A stretch of DNA of 64,000 nt from Erodium maritimum (taxonomy: Eukaryota; Streptophyta; Magnoliopsida; Geraniales; Geraniaceae): the NCBI GenBank assembly GCA_963921825.1, contig OY997594.1, positions 38,930,557 through 38,994,556 of the forward strand. The letters run 5' to 3'. Positions 20,371-29,957 of the stretch are shown here, one piece after another. The notes beneath the pieces are model-generated. The model was not told the origin of the DNA and did no database searches. It saw nothing but the letters and a program-made list of their open reading frames with translations. Both the position numbers and the translations under genes were made by a program. Within the stretch, counting starts at the first letter, position 1, and every line of letters starts with the position of its first letter.

Positions 20371-20628
20371 ATATTGTACTTATAGTCTGGACTACCTAGA
20401 GGGTATAATATTAATTAACTTTGGAAGGAAATGGTATATTCTGTTGCATATGATGCAAGTGAAATTGAAATTATTTAACATTATACTTATAGTCTGGACT
20501 ACCCAGAGGGTATGATATTAATTAATTTTTTGGAGAAAATTAATTTATTCTACTGCATATGATGCTAGGGTGAAGAAAAATTATTTGATGTTACACTTAT
20601 AGTCTGGACTACCCATAGGGTGTAATAT
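20371..20628 (+). ncRNA. Leader stem-loops S1-S3 of copia C (6x2 internal-loop class)
   Basis: Three repeats: S1 20371-20411, S2 20479-20517, S3 20588-20628. Each has an outer stem (S1 ATATTGTAC/GTATAATAT, S2 CATTATAC/GTATGATA, S3 ATGTTACAC/GTGTAATAT), a constant 5' strand TTATAG, an inner stem TCTGG paired to CCAGA, CTAGA or CCATA, a pentaloop ACTAC and a GG 3' strand. The outer stem varies in sequence while keeping most pairs, including a T-A to C-G change between S1 and S3. A TTGCAT-ATG-ATGCAA hairpin lies at 20444-20458. Confidence 0.62.
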
Positions 20629-20665
20629 TAACTAGTTTTCTGTCACTAGGATGGATAAACTCAAA

Positions 20666-20796
20666 TATACTAATAGGGCCGACCTGACAACCAGGTGACT
20701 ATGTAGTATATAGACTATTGTGGTTTTATGTGATAAAATCAAGAAAAACTTTAATTATGTGTGAGAAACGACTTGACAACCAAGTGGTTCACTCAT
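20666..20796 (+). ncRNA. Leader stem-loops H5 and H6 of copia C
   Basis: H5 (20666-20710) has inner stem CCTG/CAGG, loop ACAAC, internal loop GGCCGA/TGA and an outer stem TATACTA-ATAG against CTAT-G-TAGTATA, which is 11 pairs with one bulge and unrelated in sequence to H1-H4. H6 (20757-20796) has inner stem CTTG/CAAG (a paired change from CCTG/CAGG), loop ACAAC, internal loop AAACGA/TGG and outer stem ATGTGTGAG/TTCACTCAT with one mismatch. The same geometry with different stems is the pattern expected of a selected RNA fold. Confidence 0.6.
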
Positions 20797-20914
20797 GTTT
20801 TAAAGTTTGTATTATCATTTTGATGAAGTCCATGTCTTAATGATGTATGTTTGTGCTATTGTTGTTTTCCTTCATGGTTAATTTCTGGAATGACTATTTT
20901 TTCTCTACGTGGCA
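20797..20914 (+). other. Leader of copia C up to gag
   Basis: T-rich sequence without a recognised signal. A CTCTACGTGGCATACTAG phrase lies just before the gag homology, where a start codon would be expected. The stretch 19411-20013, between the primer site and the first stem-loop, is also AT-rich with a (TA)n run near 19711-19730 and no coding signal. Confidence 0.4.
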
Positions 20915-21670
20915 TACTAGATGCTAACAAAATGGCTGGTAACTTTTTTGATATGCTGGTACCGGAACCCTAGAATTGTTCTCATGCATGAAAAGCTTAT
21001 CGATGTGATCGATAACCCCACTATGGAAGCTCCTACTGAGGGAATGATTGTTGTAGTTGCATTAGATGTATATTTGAAGTATTGGGAACGAAGTACTACT
21101 ACTCAGTGCATCATTTTGGCTTCCACGAGTCTTGTCCTTTAGAGAAAACATGAAACTATGAATCCACCACAGATAATAGAACATCTTAAGAAGATGTAGG
21201 AGTATCAGAATATGAATGTTAGATATCAAATATCTAAGTCTCTATTCATGTCTGAATTAAAGCTCTATGAGCTGGTGCGTATCCATGTTCTAAAGATAAT
21301 TGATCTTATAGAATAACTTAAGAAGTAAGGATGCACACTTATAGCAGGATTTGATCTTGCAGTCTCTTTATGATACTTCTGTTATGTTAATTTTAACATG
21401 AACATGGTGAATTGTGATATTCATGAATTGCTCAATATGTTGATCAATTATGAAATACAATTCACATCGAGAAAACGAAAGTATCAGGATCTGTGCATTT
21501 GATTGATGAATCTTTAAAGAGTAAGTGGAGAGGCAAATGGATGCCTGAGAGAAAACCGCTTGCACTTGAGAATGTTGTTATGAACACATTCAATAAATTA
21601 AAGATGAACATCGATTAATGGGATGTAGAACGTTTCTTTTGTAAGAAGTAAGGACATTGGAAGAGAAATA
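20915..21670 (+). pseudogene. Copia C gag pseudogene
   Basis: Copia gag (UBN2-type) homology runs through several stops: WYRNPRIVLMHEKLIDVID near 20955-21010, ALDVYLKYWERSTTTQCI near 21060-21115, RKHETMNPPQIIEHLKKM near 21142-21195, MSELKLYELVRIHVLKIIDL near 21245-21310, and NMVNCDIHELLNMLINYE near 21400-21455. A zinc-knuckle remnant (CFFCKK, stop, GHWK) lies near 21637-21665. It would form the virus-like particle. Several stops at expected Gln or Trp codons suggest methylation-type decay. Confidence 0.75.
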
Positions 21671-22600
21671 ATCAAACAAATCAAGACTACTTTTAGCTTT
21701 TTAGGCTTGGTCATATCAATGAGAAAAGAGTAAACAAGTTGCATAAGGCATTGTGTCTTAGGCAGTATGATTATGAATCATACGATACTTATGAATCTTA
21801 TCTCATTTGGAAACTGACAAAAAATCTCCTTTTACTGGAACTGGAGAAAGAGCTAGTGAACTTTTAGGACTCATACATACTGATGTATGTGTGCCAATGA
21901 AAGTTCGAGATAAAGGTGGATATTCTTAGTTTGTTACCTTCACGGACGATATGTCGAGATATTGTTTTATGTATCTCATGAGACATAAGTCAAAATCTTT
22001 TGAAATGTTCAAAATATTTAAAAGTGAAGTTGAGAAACAAACCGATAAGAATATCAATGCACTGAGATCTGACCGTGGGGGTGAGTATCCCATAGACGAT
22101 TTTATTGATTATTTGCCGCAAGATGTGATCCTATCATAGTGGACTTCGTACCTTATTAGATATGATGCGGTCGATGATAGGATTTATCGATCTTTCTATC
22201 TTCCTATGGGGATATGCTTTAAAGGCTGTTACATGTTTGTTAAATAAGGTTCTCACTAAAGTAGTTATTGAAACACCATACGAGATATGGAAAGGGATGG
22301 AAAGCTAACCTTAAACATTTAAGGGTTTAGGGTTGTCCAACCTATGTTAAGTGACTACAATCAGACAAGCTTGAGGCTAAGTCTAACAAATGCAGATTTG
22401 TTGGTCATCCTAAAGAGTCTACAGGATACTATTTCTATCATCCTTCTGAACACAAATTATTTGTGGTTAGGAACGCGCCTTTTCTGTTAGAAAAGAAGTT
22501 CCTTGTTATTGGAAGAACTGGAAGTAGAAATAGATCTTGATGAAATACAAGATACCAATGAGTCAGCGCCGACTCAAGAGCATGGGATGCATATTGAGAA
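21671..22600 (+). pseudogene. Copia C integrase pseudogene
   Basis: The GAG-pre-integrase and integrase regions are recognisable in pieces. A GELLGLIHTDVCVPM-like phrase lies at 21850-21900, FVTFTDDMSRYCFMYLMRHK (catalytic Asp region) at about 21930-21990, and ALRSDRGGEYPIDDF (second Asp region) at about 22057-22110. KVVIETPYEIWKG lies near 22258-22297. The third catalytic region and C-terminus (22140-22600) are scrambled by frameshifts, with homology to the copia KCRFVGHPKES-type segment near 22385-22430. Protease is not clearly seen upstream. Confidence 0.72.
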
Positions 22601-22849
22601 ACCTTTTCTTGATGTCTTATAGTTGCCACCGAGGGTTCCAACCTCAAACGTTGAGGTAAATGATTTGGTTAATGAACCAAATCAGGAACAAGGGTAACAA
22701 CGGAATCAAGAAGTACAAGAGCTTCTTAGAAGATCAATTAGAGAACGTTGGCACAAAATAGGATTAATCTATTAGTGTGCGATTCTGAGGACAATCATAT
22801 TGATGATGACCTTATTATTAAAGACGATCCTAAGTGTTTCCAAGAGGCG

Positions 22850-23540
22850 ATGGCTATGTCCAGACCATGAGAAATGGCTTGCTGCCATGTGATCCAAAAT
22901 TGAGTCAATGAAAATCAATAAAGTATGGACTTTAGTTGATGACTCTAAGGACTTAAAACCTATTAGGTGTAAATAGGGTTTTAAGAGATAGATTGGAGCG
23001 GAGGGTAAGGTTGAAACCTTTAAAGCCCGTCTGGTTACTAAGGGGTATAATCAAAAGAAAGGTATTGATTATGAAGAAACGTTCTCCCTTGTAGCAATAC
23101 TCTAATCTGTTTGGATTTTCTTGCTATTGTTGCATACTGTAATTATGAGATTTGACAAATATATGTGAAAACGGCTTTCCTTAATGTTGAGCTCAAGGAA
23201 GATGTCTATATGACTCCACTTGAAGGTTTCACATTGTCATCTGCTCCTAGTAAAGTATGTATGCTACAACGATCCATTTATGAACTAAAGAAAGATTCTC
23301 ATAATTGGAACATTTGTTTTCACACGACAATCGAAAGGTTCGATTTTCTGTGTTGTGAAAATGAGCCATGTGTGTACAAGAAGGTTAGTGGGAGCGTTGT
23401 CATTTTCCTAGTGTTATATGTAGATGACATATTGCTAATAGGAAATGATGTCTCAGTCATGCAAGAAACAAAGGTTTGACTATCTGAAAATTCTCCATGA
23501 AAGATATGGGAGAAGCAACTTATATTCTTGAAATAAAGAT
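22850..23540 (+). pseudogene. Copia C reverse transcriptase pseudogene
   Basis: RT runs from MKINKVWTLVDDSKDLKP (22908 onward) through [20 protein letters not shown] near 23010-23070. It continues VKTAFLNVELKEDVYMTP (23165-23218) and SKVCMLQRSIYELKKDSHNW, then CVYKKVSGSVVIFLVLYVDD at 23370-23430. The YVDD catalytic motif is intact here, unlike copia A and B. Stops lie at about 22978, 22993, 23103, 23155 and after QETKV at 23478. Confidence 0.8.
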
Positions 23541-24340
23541 CTATAGAGATAGATAAAGGAAGTTGCTTGGAATCTCTCAATCTATGTACATTGATACTAT
23601 CTTAAGGAAGTATCACATGGATAATTCCAAAAAAGGCTACTTACCTATTGGAAATGAAGTTTCTCTTTCTAGGGAGGATAGTCCTAAGACTCTAGAGGAA
23701 AGAGAACGCATGAGTAGAATCCCATACGCTAACACAGTGGGAGCTATCATGTATACCATGACATGTACAAGACCGGATGTTGCCTAAGCGCTAGGAGTAG
23801 CAAGTAGGTATCAAGGTAATCCGGGTGAGGCACATTGGAAAGTTGTTAAAACTATTCTTAAGTTCTTGAGAAGAACTAAAGACCAATTCCTCATATATGG
23901 AGATAATGAGCTTAAACTGTTAAGCCACATCAATGCAAGTGTTGCATCAAATAAGGATGATAGCAAATCTAATTCTGGTTATGATTTAACTTGAATGGTG
24001 GAACAGAAATTTGGAAGAGTTCCAAACAAGCTACCGTAGCTAATTCAGTAACCGAAGCAGAATACATAGATGCATGTGATGCTGCTGAGGAAGGTGTATG
24101 GATAAAGAGGTTCTTAACTGAGCTTGGTGTGGTTCCTTTAGTAAAGGAAAATGTTCCTTTATTATGTGAAAATAAGGGCGTTATTGCACAAGCCAAGGAG
24201 CCAAATGCACACCAAAAATCCAAAACACATTTTTCGGAAGTTTCTTCTGATTAAAGAAATAGTTGAACGTGAGACGTTCAAATTTTGAATTTGGAAGGAA
24301 AGGAAAACGATGCAGATCCTTTCACTAAGGTGCTTGGTTC
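23541..24340 (+). pseudogene. Copia C RT end and RNase H pseudogene
   Basis: After a frame change the RT connection region reads LGISQSMYIDTILRKYHMDN and ANTVGAIMYTMTCTRPDVA (23563-23787). RNase H follows: GGTEIWKSSKQATVANSVTE then AEYIDACDAAEEGVWIKRFL (about 24000-24120) and CENKGVIAQAKEPNAHQKSK (24168-24227), which includes the family's conserved ADVLTK-upstream region. A degenerate tail with DADPFTKVLGSKEF-like sequence ends near 24340. Confidence 0.8.
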
Positions 24341-25504
24341 AAAGGAGTTTGACGAGTGTAAGTGGTATAGGATTGAAATTCATGAATGTTTGGCTCTAGT
24401 CAAATGTTAATCTTCATGAAACATTGTTTTTGGCACATTTCATATCGTGTTTTTCTTATTAGTGGTGACTAATATAATGACTTTTTACTGTTATCATATA
24501 TGAATGTTTATTGACATTAGATATGATAAATCCTTGATTAAACTGATATACTTGTCATCATAATAGGGATTATGATAATGAGAGTCAAGTATTATAGAGT
24601 TTGATCTAAAAGTGTTCTTGGTCATAGGATCATCCTACTAGGACTAAGGTGATCCGGATAGACCAATATATGTATAACAGTACTCATTGGATGAGTATTA
24701 ATGGATCTCATTCATTAAGTTATAATATAAATGATGTATATTGTGGATATGATCATTGAACTGACCAAAAGTGAGATTTCCAAATGGTTGATTTTACCTA
24801 TACTGTCAATGTGGAAATTTTCTTAAGGAACAAATGTATATTGTTTTGTCCTTTGACCTGAGATCACCATAGTGATTAATAGAATGCTTGTTATACTTTG
24901 ATATCAGACACCTAGTGTGTAAAAATGCTAGTTGAAAGGTCATTGGGTATAATTGAGTACCTGTATAATCAATGGCGAGTCAAGAGGGGATCCATCAACT
25001 CAAGGTAATGAGTTTGAACTCTATGTTGTTATGAATCTTATGGTTGGAAAAGATCCTTGGCCAAGGCAGAAGAATGATTTAAGAAAGGAGTTTCTTAAAA
25101 TCATTCAACAACCAGTAACGATCAACATGAAACATAGTGGTTATCTATTAGGGTTTGACAGTCAAACCATACCCTAGGATAATCCGGAGTTGGAGAGATG
25201 GAAGGAAAACAATGCATCATCCTTAAACCAGGTTCGTCTTTATTGGATATTGATATTCACGTTATCCGGCCGTCGGGGAGTGTTGTTAGACACCAATCTC
25301 GATTAGTAGTTAATGAGATTAATTACTACCGGTTTAGCGTTGAACCTATGTGGTCACACACTTACGAGTGACGTTTGATGTTTAAGATCATTTAATTTAT
25401 TATGAGATAATTTATTGAAATGATCTAGATGACATATTTGTTATATCTTCTGCTAACACAGAAATATAATAAATATTGGAATTCTTGATAGATTGGATCT
25501 AGGT
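24341..25504 (+). other. Copia C 3' non-coding region
   Basis: About 1.1 kb between the end of RNase H and the polypurine tract. It is AT-rich, and no domain is recognised in any frame. A frame of 74 codons at 24953-25177 has no recognisable motif. The region probably belongs to the element because it lies inside the two LTRs. Confidence 0.5.
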
Positions 25505-25516
25505 CAAGTGAGAGAT
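25505..25516 (+). other. Polypurine tract of copia C
   Basis: CAAGTGAGAGAT immediately precedes the 3' LTR start TGTTGGG, where second-strand DNA synthesis would be primed. Confidence 0.8.
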
Positions 25517-25898
25517 TGTTGGGTTTTGCCCTAGGCCCAATCGGGTTTAAGCCCAATTGAGTGTTGGACCCAATATTGATTAGTATATAAGATTAGAGAT
25601 TAGGGTTAAGAGATAGATTCATCTTATTCTCTTGTAACCTCTTTTTCTCTACTCTCTCAAAAACACAAAAGGAAGGATCGTTCTTCCTCCATAGTCATCT
25701 CAATTTGTTGAAAGCATCAAAGGTTGTTCGGTGTGGATACACTAGAGGCTTCGTACTTTCGGAGCTATATTGGGTTTATTCTACATATCAAGTAAGTAAA
25801 CCTATTAATTTTATTTTTGATTCAAATACAAATAGATCGTTTTAGGATCAAATTAATTTACTCCGCTGCGAACATATGATGTTTTTTTTGATCCTTCA
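25517..25898 (+). repeat. Copia C 3' LTR
   Basis: TGTTGGGTTTTGCCC to GATCCTTCA, 382 bp, nearly identical to 19014-19394. Followed by the target duplication ATAAG at 25899-25903. Confidence 0.93.
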
Positions 25899-26307
25899 AT
25901 AAGTTCATACTTGGAAGCATTGTGAAACGGACCTCCTAAAATGTAAAGATCAATGATGGATTACATGTAGCTTTTCTTGTTTTCTTGTATGCTGTGTTGC
26001 CTTTTGGTTCTTCTGTTTAGTGTCCTTGTTTTTGGGTTGTGTTTCAAACACTGTATGAATCAATGAAAGCTTTTGTTTAACTAAGTCTGCACTAAAATTG
26101 CTCAATATTTTTCGATCCTCCTAAATGTGGAAATGTAAACAATGGTATTCATAAACAAGGTTCCTTGTATTTTCAAGCTCGTGCAATAGCTAAAAAGAAT
26201 GTGACACTGTTTTCAGAATCTCAGAAGTTGTATTTACAATATTATGCTTAAGCCTTTGATCCTTTTACAGGTATTATTCTCAAACGAGAATTGTCATATT
26301 CTCGACC
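25899..26307. other. Target duplication and 3' flank of small ORF copy 1
   Basis: Starts with the ATAAG duplication and continues the disrupted C-terminus of the 18779 ORF (SSYLEAL and a TGA at about 25918). The rest reads like a 3' UTR: TTTCTTGTATGCTG, AATGAATCAATGAAAGC-like sequence, and similarity in layout to 47297-47420. A TATTCTCAAACGAGAA motif lies near 26276. Confidence 0.45.
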
Positions 26308-26498
26308 TCAAAATACCATTTTATCATATTCGTCTTCTTCAACTTCTTGTCCATCCTCTTCCTCATTATCATCGTCCACATTGATGGCATTGTTAGATAG
26401 GATGAAGTAATTACGAACACAACCAACCTGATTCGGTCTTGAATATAATGAAACTATCTTTGCAAATACATTTCGTGTGACACGAGGGAGATTTAGCT
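26308..26498 (-). pseudogene. Acidic C-terminal exon-like frame
   Basis: Read from 26498 to 26308 on the minus strand, an open stretch of about 63 codons begins after TTACCAG, which could be a 3' splice site. It reads LNLPRVTRNVFAKIVSLYSR, then VGCVRNYFILSNNAINVDDD, an acidic EEEDGQEVEEDEYD region and a TGA. It lies opposite to and about 0.3 kb from the small ORF at 26805, the same arrangement as 17720/18779. The two acidic C-termini are not clearly alike in sequence outside the acidic tail. Family not recognised. Confidence 0.4.
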
Positions 26499-26804
26499 GG
26501 TAAGGTTAACAAATGACTTATGGGTCTACATGATTGTAAACTGGTATAGCTAGTGAGGTTTGTTTGAGGATAAGTTTAACCATGATTGAGAATATAATGG
26601 ATAAGGCTAGTGGTCAGTTGCTTTTACAAAACACTTCATATTCTAATCTTTAACATAACTACTCACTAAGCATATAAAGTAGTTTAAAATTACCAATAAT
26701 GCCCTTGAAACATGCGTATAAATACTCCCAACTAACTGACCACTTTAACACATCTTCACTCTTCATCTCCCATAGAAGATCTTCACACCCACAAAGCAAC
26801 AAAA

Positions 26805-26865
26805 ATGGCCTCAAACACCGAAAGTGAGATTGATAATTGGATTCGCATGGAGCTAGAAGATCAAG
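26805..26865 (+). pseudogene. Small coiled-coil-like ORF of the Mutator region, copy 2, N-terminal part
   Basis: ATG at 26805 (in AAAAATGGCC, a good plant start context) opens MASNTESEIDNWIRMELEDQ and is interrupted after 61 bases by the gypsy element at 26866. The gene continues at 47077. Upstream are TATAAATACTCCC near 26720 and a CTTCATCTCCC leader. The leader parallels that of copy 1. The last five bases (TCAAG, 26861-26865) are the target duplication. Confidence 0.55.
26861..26865. repeat. Target site duplication TCAAG, left copy
   Basis: Repeated at 47072-47076, on the other side of the 20-kb insertion. Confidence 0.92.
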
Positions 26866-27409
26866 TGTCACGCCCCAATTTCAGCGAACCGAACTAGGGA
26901 CGCGAACGTTTAAAAAGTTACAACACTTGAAACATGTTTTCATTAAATCACTTTAAAAGCCAGTTTAGTTCCACAAAAGAATATTATTTACATCTCAAAA
27001 ATATTAGTCCCACACTTGGACAAAACGAGGTACACGTCACTAGACTCAAAACACCCAGCAACCCGCTTCAAGCTTCAGAAGCTCACCTAGTCCAGACTGC
27101 GAACGGTACCTGTAGGAAAAGCAGCTAGGGGTGAGCGTTCGCTCACCACCACAGATAATAGACTGACTACGGCAGACTTAGCAGACAAAGCCGGTGACAC
27201 CAACAACGACTCAAAAGACACACACACGACCAAGACTTTCCTCAACCGACTCAACACTCGGACACGTTACGTAAACCCCACACTACGATTAACGACCTCC
27301 TCCAAGACACGACTGAAGACCACACAAAACCAAACAAGATCACAAAGGATCACAAACCAGCTGCTTAGTAACCAATCTCTGTATCTCGCCCTTTCCGATC
27401 CCAGTCGGT

Positions 27410-27955
27410 ACAGGCGGTCGACCTGTCGCGCAACTTCTCCCGATCCCAGTCGGGAGGCTAACCCACAACCCCTCCGCTTCACCCGATCCCAGTCGGGTGG
27501 TTAGCCACACCCGCGCGTCCTTCCCCCGATCCCATTCGGGGAGCTAGCCCACAACCCCTCCGCTTCTCCCGATCCCAGTCGGGAGGCTAGCTACACCACA
27601 CAACCTCCACCAGTATCAAGTAACCAATCACAATCACAAACAAGTTCAAACAGACAGTAACGACACCGGTGACAACTCTACAGGCACTCAAGGCCAACAA
27701 GACACCAACGGTAAAGTACGGGTGCACAACCCCACGGGCACTCACGGCCACCCAAAACACCGAAACGACAACACGGGCTCTCATGGCCACCCAAGACTCA
27801 GCAATAAATAACACGGGCTCTCAAGGCCATCCAAACTCGACAATAAACAACACGGGCTCTCAAGGCCACCCAAACTCGACAATAAACAACACGGGCTCTC
27901 AAGGCCACCCAAACTCAACAATAAATAATACGGGCTCTCAAGGCCACCCAACTCA
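27410..27955 (-). repeat. Tandem arrays in LTR d
   Basis: 27410-27600 has units built around CCCGATCCCAGTCGGG, itself a near-palindrome, each followed by AGGCTAGC-like sequence. 27770-27955 has five units of about 38 bp with GGGCTCTCAAGGCCACCC. The second array is deleted in LTR e. Confidence 0.85.
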
Positions 27956-29815
27956 ACAGTAAATAACACACAACAACCTCCGGCATAATCGATGCCTCCA
28001 ACAGTCCTAAGATCACTAGTTTCACAAACAACCTCCGGGCATGGTCATATGCCTCCAGTAAAACAATTATCGTTAAGTTCTCTACTCCTACGACACTACT
28101 AAATGTCACATGCCTTTCCAATAATTACTAAGTTCCCGTAACATGCTTTTCTAATATTCGATAACCTAGATAACCCACGACACCCCGGTGCCACATGCAA
28201 TTCTACAGTTAACTTTCCCTAGTCAGGGCCGAGATCCGGTTACTTTTCCGTACCTCGTAAACAACTCCAAAAGCGCTCCACTAAAACCTGAGATGATCCC
28301 ACTTGCCGAGCTTCCCGTTGCCTCGGTCCGCAGCACGATCTAAAAGAACACAATTTCAAAGCACTTTTAAACTAGTAGGAATAAACCGAAAATTAAATAA
28401 CTTAACGCCCAAACGTAACCCCGACAATGTCGATCACTCCCAAACTTCCCAATTACTCGACATTGTCGATAAAGGACCCGCAAAGGCCCGATTCGCCCGA
28501 CATGGCGAATCTGCCCGGGTTTTGTAAATTGCCTTCCGGGGCTCCCCTTCGATCGAATCCGAACTCTAATTTTAACACGAAATAACAAATTTATAACGGT
28601 TCCGCCGTTAAGTTAGAGGTTACGATTAGTCCAGTTTAAATCCGACAGTTGTCTTTTACACTCGAGCGGGATAAAAGTGGGATTACGACGGATCGGGTTC
28701 GAGCACCCGCGCACCGAACTCAGATTGATCCAAAACCCAGTTAAAACCAATTTTAACTCAAAACCGTCTTTGAACTCCTTTGCTTTATTTAACTCCGACT
28801 TTGATTTTAAAACAGAACGATTCCTTTCAGTTCTTTTCCAAACTCAAGGTTTTGGTCCAAACCTTTCTAAATCCGACCTGAGTTCGTTTTCCCTTTTCGA
28901 TTTAACTTAACTCAAGTTTAACTTTAAGGACGGACTTTCGTCTTAAAACTCTTTTAATTTAACCAGATCTAGTTTTATCAATAACCATTTTTACGTCCGA
29001 AAAACGAAGATCGAACTTTTATTCTAAAATTGATTTTCATTCTAACACTCAGCTTAAACCTTTTTTTTCCTCACTTAAACAGATCCAAAATTCGTATTGA
29101 AACAAATTAACAACAACTTAAATTCTTGTTCTTCCTTACATTTCAGATTTACACCAATTTCCAATATTCCTTTAACAAGACCGAAATCACGTTTTTTGTT
29201 CTGTTCTTTTCCATTTCCGAAGTTCTATTCCGTCCCAACCAGATCCAGAACAGAACATGTCCTGTCACCGACCAGATCTGAACGAACTCGGGAAAGGAAA
29301 AACAAGAGAAGAAGGACGAGATCGGATTGGGTCCGGCCGACCACCGGCGACGCCGTTATCGGCCGAGTTTCCACGGGCCGAGAACTCACCGTAAAGAAAC
29401 GGTGGCGGGCGGTGGAGAGCGGCGGTGTATGGCGATGGCGGTCGCGGCCGGTCCTCTCTAGATCGGAGGAGAGGAGGGTTCCGGGCTCGGTGGCGGCGGC
29501 GGTGCGTCTGAACGGAGAAGAAGGACGGAGAGAGGCACGGGCTCAGTGCCGTGGCCGGCGAGCTCGAGAGGAACCGTGAGGAAGGGGGAAGATAACGGCG
29601 CCGGCGGACGGTTTTTGGACGGAGACGGAGAAAAGACTGGTCGGAGAGGGTGAGGAGGATGGGAATGAGGATGGTGAGGGAGGTGGCGGCCAGAAACGCC
29701 GTGGCCGGCGAGCTCGAGATGAACCAGAGAGGGAGAGAGAAAACGGGATCGGGAGAGAGAGAGGGCGAGGAGGTGGTCTGGCTGCGCGTTTCTAACGCTG
29801 AAACCCTAGGGTTTC

Positions 29816-29826
29816 AGCTTATAAGG
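29816..29826 (-). promoter_or_regulatory. Candidate TATA box of LTR d
   Basis: On the minus strand the sequence reads CCCTTATAAGCTG, upstream of a GC-rich, CpG-rich tract. The same site is at 46868-46878 in LTR e. No transcript data support it. Confidence 0.4.
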
Positions 29827-29957
29827 GCGCGGGTTGGGCCAGCCATTTCGGGCCTCAGAAGTAAAAAACGGGCCCAAGGCCCAAACATGGCTGGCCGAAA
29901 CTGGCCTGGCCTGCCCAGTTTTCATTTTTTTTTTGGTTTACCACTTGTTTCAAAAAC

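Larger units (their letters stand above)
19014..25898 (+). mobile_element. Complete-ended Ty1/copia element C, 6,885 bp
   Basis: Two LTRs of 381 and 382 bp (19014-19394 and 25517-25898), a tRNA-Met-type primer site, a leader, gag, integrase, RT and RNase H in copia order, a polypurine tract, and a 5-bp duplication ATAAG. The LTRs differ at about eight positions by eye, mostly transitions. The coding region is full of stops, many of which look like C-to-T or G-to-A changes. It inserted into the end of the small ORF at 18779. The leader (20014-20796) contains an unusual series of stem-loops. Confidence 0.93.

Noticed and set aside
29097-29579. 160-codon plus-strand frame, repeated at 46149-46631 with few differences
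   Set aside because: It lies antisense in the GC-rich U3 of the two LTRs of one element. The two copies are alike because the LTRs are young duplicates, not because of coding selection. No motif; Arg-rich composition follows from GC content.
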